NCBI GenBank assembly: GCA_034666665.1
Contig: JAXDLK010000181.1
Span: 1-16,397 of the forward strand
Reading direction: 5' to 3'
DNA from: JAXDLK01 sp034666665
GTDB taxonomy: Bacteria; Desulfobacterota; Binatia; JACPRU01
DNA length: 16,397 bases
Below the pieces are notes generated by a model. It was not told the origin of the DNA. It saw nothing but the letters and a program-made list of their open reading frames with translations, and made no database searches. Below, one piece after another: positions 13,346-16,397 of the stretch. Made by a program: the position numbers and the translations under genes. The first letter of the stretch is position 1. Every line of letters begins with the position of its first letter.

Positions 13346-13842
13346 CAGTCGATTCCCCAGAGGCGTTTGCCGCCGTCGAGCATCGCGAACACGAGCGGCG
13401 CCATGAGCGCGGCCGCGATCGCCTCGAACCAGACGGTCGAGAGGAACTCCGACCACGGGAAATCGAGCGACAGGTAGAAGGCGAGCAGCGCCGAGATCGT
13501 CGCCGCCTTCAACACCGAGGCGACGAAGACGACGGCGACGTTCGAGACCACGTTGTCCATCCAGAGCCGCTTCGACACGAGATACACGAGGATGAAGACC
13601 AGGCTCATCGCGAACGCATGCAGCCCGACCAGATTTCCGGAGAAGCTGTCGTTGAAGTAGCCGAGCAGGAACGCCCCCGCCGAGCCGCCGACGCTGTGCT
13701 GATGAAGGCCGAGATAGACGCAGAGGATCAGCAGCATGTCGGGAATCAACGGCAGGAACTGGAACACGGTGGTTTGCATGACCAGCGCGAGCGCCGCCGT
13801 GATGGTGATCAGCACGAAGAGGGCCACGGAGAACCCCTTCAT
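13345..13842 (-). CDS. mreD: Rod shape-determining protein MreD
   Basis: The product is 165 aa, almost entirely membrane helices, starting MKGFSVALFVLITITAALAL. The segment FQFLPLIPDMLLILCVYLGL and the later GYFNDSFSGNLVGLHAF match MreD. The ATG overlaps the mreC stop (ATGA), and the stop overlaps the mrdA start (TGATG), so translation is probably chained. It is an inner-membrane partner of MreC in the elongasome. The family is divergent, so operon position carries much of the assignment. Confidence 0.93.
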   Translation of the reverse strand: MKGFSVALFVLITITAALALVMQTTVFQFLPLIPDMLLILCVYLGLHQHSVGGSAGAFLLGYFNDSFSGNLVGLHAFAMSLVFILVYLVSKRLWMDNVVSNVAVVFVASVLKAATISALLAFYLSLDFPWSEFLSTVWFEAIAAALMAPLVFAMLDGGKRLWGID

Positions 13843-14720
13843 GGCGCGGGCGGCTCGATCCGCTCGGCGGGCGCGATGCGGTCGAGACCGGCGTTCACCA
13901 CGGCGGGCGGCGTGGTCACCACCAGGACCTCTTCCAGCTTCGTGAAGTCGACTGCCGGGACCACTTCCGCCACCTGGAACAGGCCGTAGTCCTTGCGCGT
14001 GACGTCGACGACGCGGCCGATCAGCAGCCCCTTCGGAAAGAGCCCGTCGAGGCCGGAGGTGACGATCACGTCGCCGGGCTGAATGCCCTCGTCGTGGCGG
14101 ATGTACTTCATCGAGCAGTGGCCGGCGAGCGTCCCCTCGACGATGCCGCGGGCGCGGGTCCGCTGCACGAGCGCGTCGACGCCGCTGTTGTGGTCGGCGA
14201 TCAGGAGAACGCGCGCGGCGTTCGGGCTCACCTGCGCGACCCTGCCGACGACGCCGGCCGCGTGCACCACCGCCATCCCCGGCTTGATGCCGTCGCTCTC
14301 GCCGCGGTCGAGCGTGAACGTCTGGAACCATTCGGACGCGTCACGACCGATGACCCGAGCGGTGACGGCGTTGCTCGGCAGCTTCTTGCGGAAATCCAGC
14401 AGGCGCTCGAGGCGCTCGGTCTCGAGCTCGAGCTCACGCATGCGGTGGCGCTCGACGGTCAGACGTTGCACCGCGTCCCGCAGCCGCTGGTTCTCCGCGT
14501 TGACGTCGACGAGCTTCACGTATTCCGCCCACCCGGCGGCGGCGCGATCGGCGACGGCGCTGGTGACGGTCTGCAGCGGCTGCAGCGCCTCGAGGAAGAC
14601 GATGCCGAGCGGATCGATGCGATGCGTGCCGCCGCGGTTCGCGGACAGGAGGCCCAGCGAGAGCGAGAGGAAGAAACCCGACGTGAGGAAGACTCGGTTC
14701 CGGCGAAGAAACTCGACCAT
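13839..14720 (-). CDS. mreC: Rod shape-determining protein MreC
   Basis: The product is 293 aa. A basic N-terminus and one membrane helix (about 9-27) precede a coiled coil (about 70-110, NAENQRLRDAVQRLTVERHR) and a periplasmic double beta-barrel domain. That domain includes GMAVVHAAGVVGRVAQVSPN, LLIADHNSGVDALVQRT and GDVIVTSGLDGLFPKGLLIG, which are characteristic of MreC. It links MreB and MreD to PBP2 and activates the RodA-PBP2 pair. No clear Shine-Dalgarno precedes the ATG. The gap to mreB is 48 bp. Confidence 0.96.
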   Translation of the reverse strand: MVEFLRRNRVFLTSGFFLSLSLGLLSANRGGTHRIDPLGIVFLEALQPLQTVTSAVADRAAAGWAEYVKLVDVNAENQRLRDAVQRLTVERHRMRELELETERLERLLDFRKKLPSNAVTARVIGRDASEWFQTFTLDRGESDGIKPGMAVVHAAGVVGRVAQVSPNAARVLLIADHNSGVDALVQRTRARGIVEGTLAGHCSMKYIRHDEGIQPGDVIVTSGLDGLFPKGLLIGRVVDVTRKDYGLFQVAEVVPAVDFTKLEEVLVVTTPPAVVNAGLDRIAPAERIEPPAP

Positions 14721-14768
14721 CGGCGGGGACCGCGGAAAACGTCAGGGGCCGCGTACCCTCGACCGAAC

Positions 14769-15803
14769 CTACTGGATCGTGACGTCCTTGAGAAGCGACA
14801 ACTCGTCGAGCACCTTGCCGGCGCCCATCACGACCGCGGTCAGCGGGTCCTCGGCCAGCGTCACGGGCAGCCCCGTCTCCTCCCGCAGGAGCACGTCGAG
14901 GTTGCGGAGCAGCGCGCCGCCGCCGGCGAGGACGATGCCCTTGTCGACGATGTCGGAGGCGAGCTCCGGGGGCGTGCGCTCGAGGCCGATGCGCACCGCC
15001 TCGACCACCTGGTTGATCGGCTCGAGCAGCGAGTCGCGGATCTCCTCGTCGGAGATCTCCACGGTCTTCGGCACACCCGCGACGAGGTCGCGACCTTTGA
15101 TCTCCATGGTCTGGATCTCGTCACCCGGATACGCCGATCCGATCGTGATCTTGATCAGCTCCGCGGTGCGCTCGCCGACCAGAAGATTGTACTTCCGCTT
15201 GATGTACTGAATGATCGCCTCGTCCATCTTGTCGCCACCGACGCGGACGGACTTCGAGAACACCACTCCGGAGAGCGAGATCACCGCGACCTCGGTGGTG
15301 CCGCCGCCGATGTCCACGATCATGTTGCCGGTCGGTTCCGTGATCGGCAGACCCGCGCCGATCGACGCCGCCATCGGCTCCTCGATCAGGTACACCTCGC
15401 GCGCCCCCGCGGATTCCGCCGACTCGCGGACGGCGCGCTTCTCCACCTCGGTGATGCCGAAGGGCACGCAGATGATGATGCGCGGCCGGACCAGCGTCCG
15501 ACGGTTGTGGATCCGCTGGATGAAGTACCGCAGCATCGCCTCGGTGATCTCGAAGTCCGCGATCACGCCGTCCTTCAACGGACGGATCGCGACGATGTTT
15601 CCGGGGGTGCGGCCGAGCATCTTCTTCGCCTCGGCGCCGACCGCGAGCACGCGCCGTCCGCCGCGAGCGTCCTTCTGCACCGCGACCACCGAAGGCTCGT
15701 TACAAACGATCCCGGCGCCCTTGACGTAAATGAGGGTATTCGCCGTTCCGAGATCGATCGCGAGATCGTTCGAAAAGAGCCCTAGGATCGAGTCCAGAAT
15801 CAT
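14769..15803 (-). CDS. mreB: Rod shape-determining protein MreB (actin homologue)
   Basis: The product is 344 aa from the ATG at 15803, which has GAGGGAGA upstream. A start nine codons earlier is possible but would lie across the ribosome binding site. The actin-fold ATPase motifs are present: phosphate 1 DLGTANTLIYV, connect 1 around IICVPFGITEVEKRAV, phosphate 2 IVDIGGGTTEVAVISL, and adenosine-binding GIVLAGGGALL. The amphipathic N-terminal helix (ILDSILGLFS) that anchors Gram-negative MreB to the membrane is present. It directs side-wall synthesis and heads the mreBCD-mrdA-rodA cluster. Confidence 0.97.
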   Translation of the reverse strand: MILDSILGLFSNDLAIDLGTANTLIYVKGAGIVCNEPSVVAVQKDARGGRRVLAVGAEAKKMLGRTPGNIVAIRPLKDGVIADFEITEAMLRYFIQRIHNRRTLVRPRIIICVPFGITEVEKRAVRESAESAGAREVYLIEEPMAASIGAGLPITEPTGNMIVDIGGGTTEVAVISLSGVVFSKSVRVGGDKMDEAIIQYIKRKYNLLVGERTAELIKITIGSAYPGDEIQTMEIKGRDLVAGVPKTVEISDEEIRDSLLEPINQVVEAVRIGLERTPPELASDIVDKGIVLAGGGALLRNLDVLLREETGLPVTLAEDPLTAVVMGAGKVLDELSLLKDVTIQ

Positions 15804-15828
15804 ACCGAATCTCCCTCGTCGCCCCGCC

Positions 15829-15852
15829 AAAAAGCTCGCGAATCCGAGCTTT
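15829..15852 (-). terminator. Intrinsic terminator in front of mreB
   Basis: On the minus strand AAAGCTCG (15852-15845), a 6-nt loop and CGAGCTTT (15838-15831) form a perfect 8-bp stem. The stem is followed by two further T, making a run of five T. It is the most canonical intrinsic terminator in the window. It may end the AsmA-family transcript or act as an attenuator in the mreB leader, since only 25 bp separate it from the ATG. A CCACG/CGTGG stem (15853-15869) precedes it. Confidence 0.7.
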
Positions 15853-15924
15853 CCACGGATCCGGCGTGGCTATCAAAAGACGGTTGTGACGGCAAGGAAG
15901 AGAAAAGCACCGCCGTCTGTTTTC

Positions 15925-15941
15925 CTCGCCTCAGCGGCGAG
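15925..15941 (-). terminator. Hairpin downstream of the AsmA-family gene
   Basis: CTCGCC (15925-15930) and GGCGAG (15936-15941) form a 6-bp GC-rich stem with a 5-nt loop, 28 bp after the stop of the AsmA-family gene. On the minus strand it is followed by GAAAA rather than T, so it may protect the 3' end more than terminate. Confidence 0.35.
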
Positions 15942-15969
15942 CCGCGTAGGAGACGAACTTTGCAGCGGT

Positions 15970-16397
15970 TCAGCGGCCGAAGAGGCCTTCGAGCCCCTTT
16001 CGTAGCAGGTCCTCGGGACGCGCCGTCGGACGCTGGCGCGGCTCTCCCGCGCCCGGCGCTCCGGGCTGTCCGGGCGGCGGCGCCTCTTCCGCTCCGCGCC
16101 GGCCGCCGCCGAGGATCTTCTCGAGCTGACGCTGGAGCTTCGGCGGACGACCCTGCTTGTCGCCGTGGCCGCCGCCGAGAAGCTTCTCGAGGCCTTTGCC
16201 GACGGCGGCCTTCGCAATCGCCTGCGCGATGAACTGCGTGTCCGGCTTCGGCCGGACGCTCGGCAGCGATCCGGTGAGACGGAAGGGGATCGCGAGATGC
16301 CCGGCGTCGTCCGTGACGTACTGCGCTTCCTTCACGTCGGCGACGATGTCGCTCGTGAGCTCGCGCGAGCCGAGCAGGGTCGCGGTGAAGTCGAGCT
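15970..16397 (-). CDS. AsmA-family protein, C-terminal part (partial)
   Basis: The frame enters from the right edge and encodes 141 residues to a TGA at 15970. It starts LDFTATLLGSRELTSDIVAD, then has DDAGHLAIPFRLTGSLPSVR and KPDTQFIAQAIAKAAVGKG. The 'IPF..TG.L..v.p.pD' run is the usual end of AsmA-like C-terminal domains, large inner-membrane-anchored periplasmic proteins linked to lipid transport and outer-membrane homeostasis. A low-complexity tail rich in Gly, Pro, Arg and Lys follows, with KLQRQLEKILGG and LLRKGLEGLFGR as repeated short amphipathic pieces. The N-terminal bulk is outside the window. Confidence 0.75.
   Translation of the reverse strand, partial: LDFTATLLGSRELTSDIVADVKEAQYVTDDAGHLAIPFRLTGSLPSVRPKPDTQFIAQAIAKAAVGKGLEKLLGGGHGDKQGRPPKLQRQLEKILGGGRRGAEEAPPPGQPGAPGAGEPRQRPTARPEDLLRKGLEGLFGR

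Noticed and set aside
11321..13477. 718-codon plus-strand open frame opposite mrdA
   Set aside because: It is antisense to PBP2, whose catalytic motifs are intact. The frame is long only because high-GC third positions suppress stops, and its product is Arg/Asp-rich without any recognisable domain.
13345..14331. 328-codon version of MreD
   Set aside because: The upstream half lies in a different frame inside mreC and is Arg/Gly-rich. The true start is the ATG at 13842, overlapping the mreC stop.
14094..15785. 563-codon plus-strand open frame opposite mreC and mreB
   Set aside because: It is a shadow of two highly conserved genes, with His/Asp/Arg-rich low-complexity translation.

Overview
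This is a GC-rich chromosomal stretch from a Gram-negative bacterium. Evidence for an outer membrane is an AsmA-family C-terminus, a lipoprotein signal, an exported esterase and a type IV pilin-like protein. The density of short operons, the MFS_3 exporter, the FVGRERE-type ATPase and the mreBCD-mrdA-rodA order suggest a deltaproteobacteria-grade lineage (Desulfobacterota, Binatota or Myxococcota). The sequence alone does not fix the phylum.

Left part (1-5.2 kb): the window opens with the N-terminus of an ATPase-type protein read leftward (1-111) and a small lipoprotein (170-562). A divergent intergenic region holding an 84-bp palindrome (622-705) separates these from a rightward MFS_3 exporter with a C-terminal ABM-like domain (748-2358). 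Then come a secreted alpha/beta-hydrolase esterase (2478-3539), a convergent type IV pilin-like gene (3566-3928, minus) with two tandem hairpins in its leader, tRNA-Leu(CAA) on the minus strand (4212-4294), and a FabG-like SDR (4433-5167).

Middle part (5.2-10.2 kb): a small hypothetical gene (minus), and a 27-codon hydrophobic peptide gene with a strong ribosome binding site (5620-5703). This peptide gene runs in frame, across a single TGA, into a family-2 glycosyltransferase that has no ordinary start codon covering its whole fold. A membrane-anchored SGNH hydrolase lies convergent to it (6694-8271, minus). Then follow a 60-residue Lys/Ala-rich basic peptide (8367-8549), a Tat-exported aldo/keto reductase with two C-terminal 4Fe-4S motifs (8593-9843), and thioredoxin (9885-10211).

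Right part (10.3-16.4 kb): the rod-shape cluster is read leftward as mreB, mreC, mreD, mrdA (PBP2), rodA. From mreC onward the genes overlap or nearly touch. MreB filaments, the MreC/MreD membrane scaffold, the RodA glycosyltransferase and the PBP2 transpeptidase together form the elongasome. A canonical intrinsic terminator lies 26 bp before the mreB start, and upstream of it is the C-terminus of an AsmA-family protein cut by the window edge.

I see no mobile element, CRISPR array or obvious defence system. The most interesting signals are the long palindrome, the 27-aa ORF with the startless glycosyltransferase, the structured leaders of the pilin gene and mreB, and the two alternative stems at the end of the aldo/keto reductase gene.
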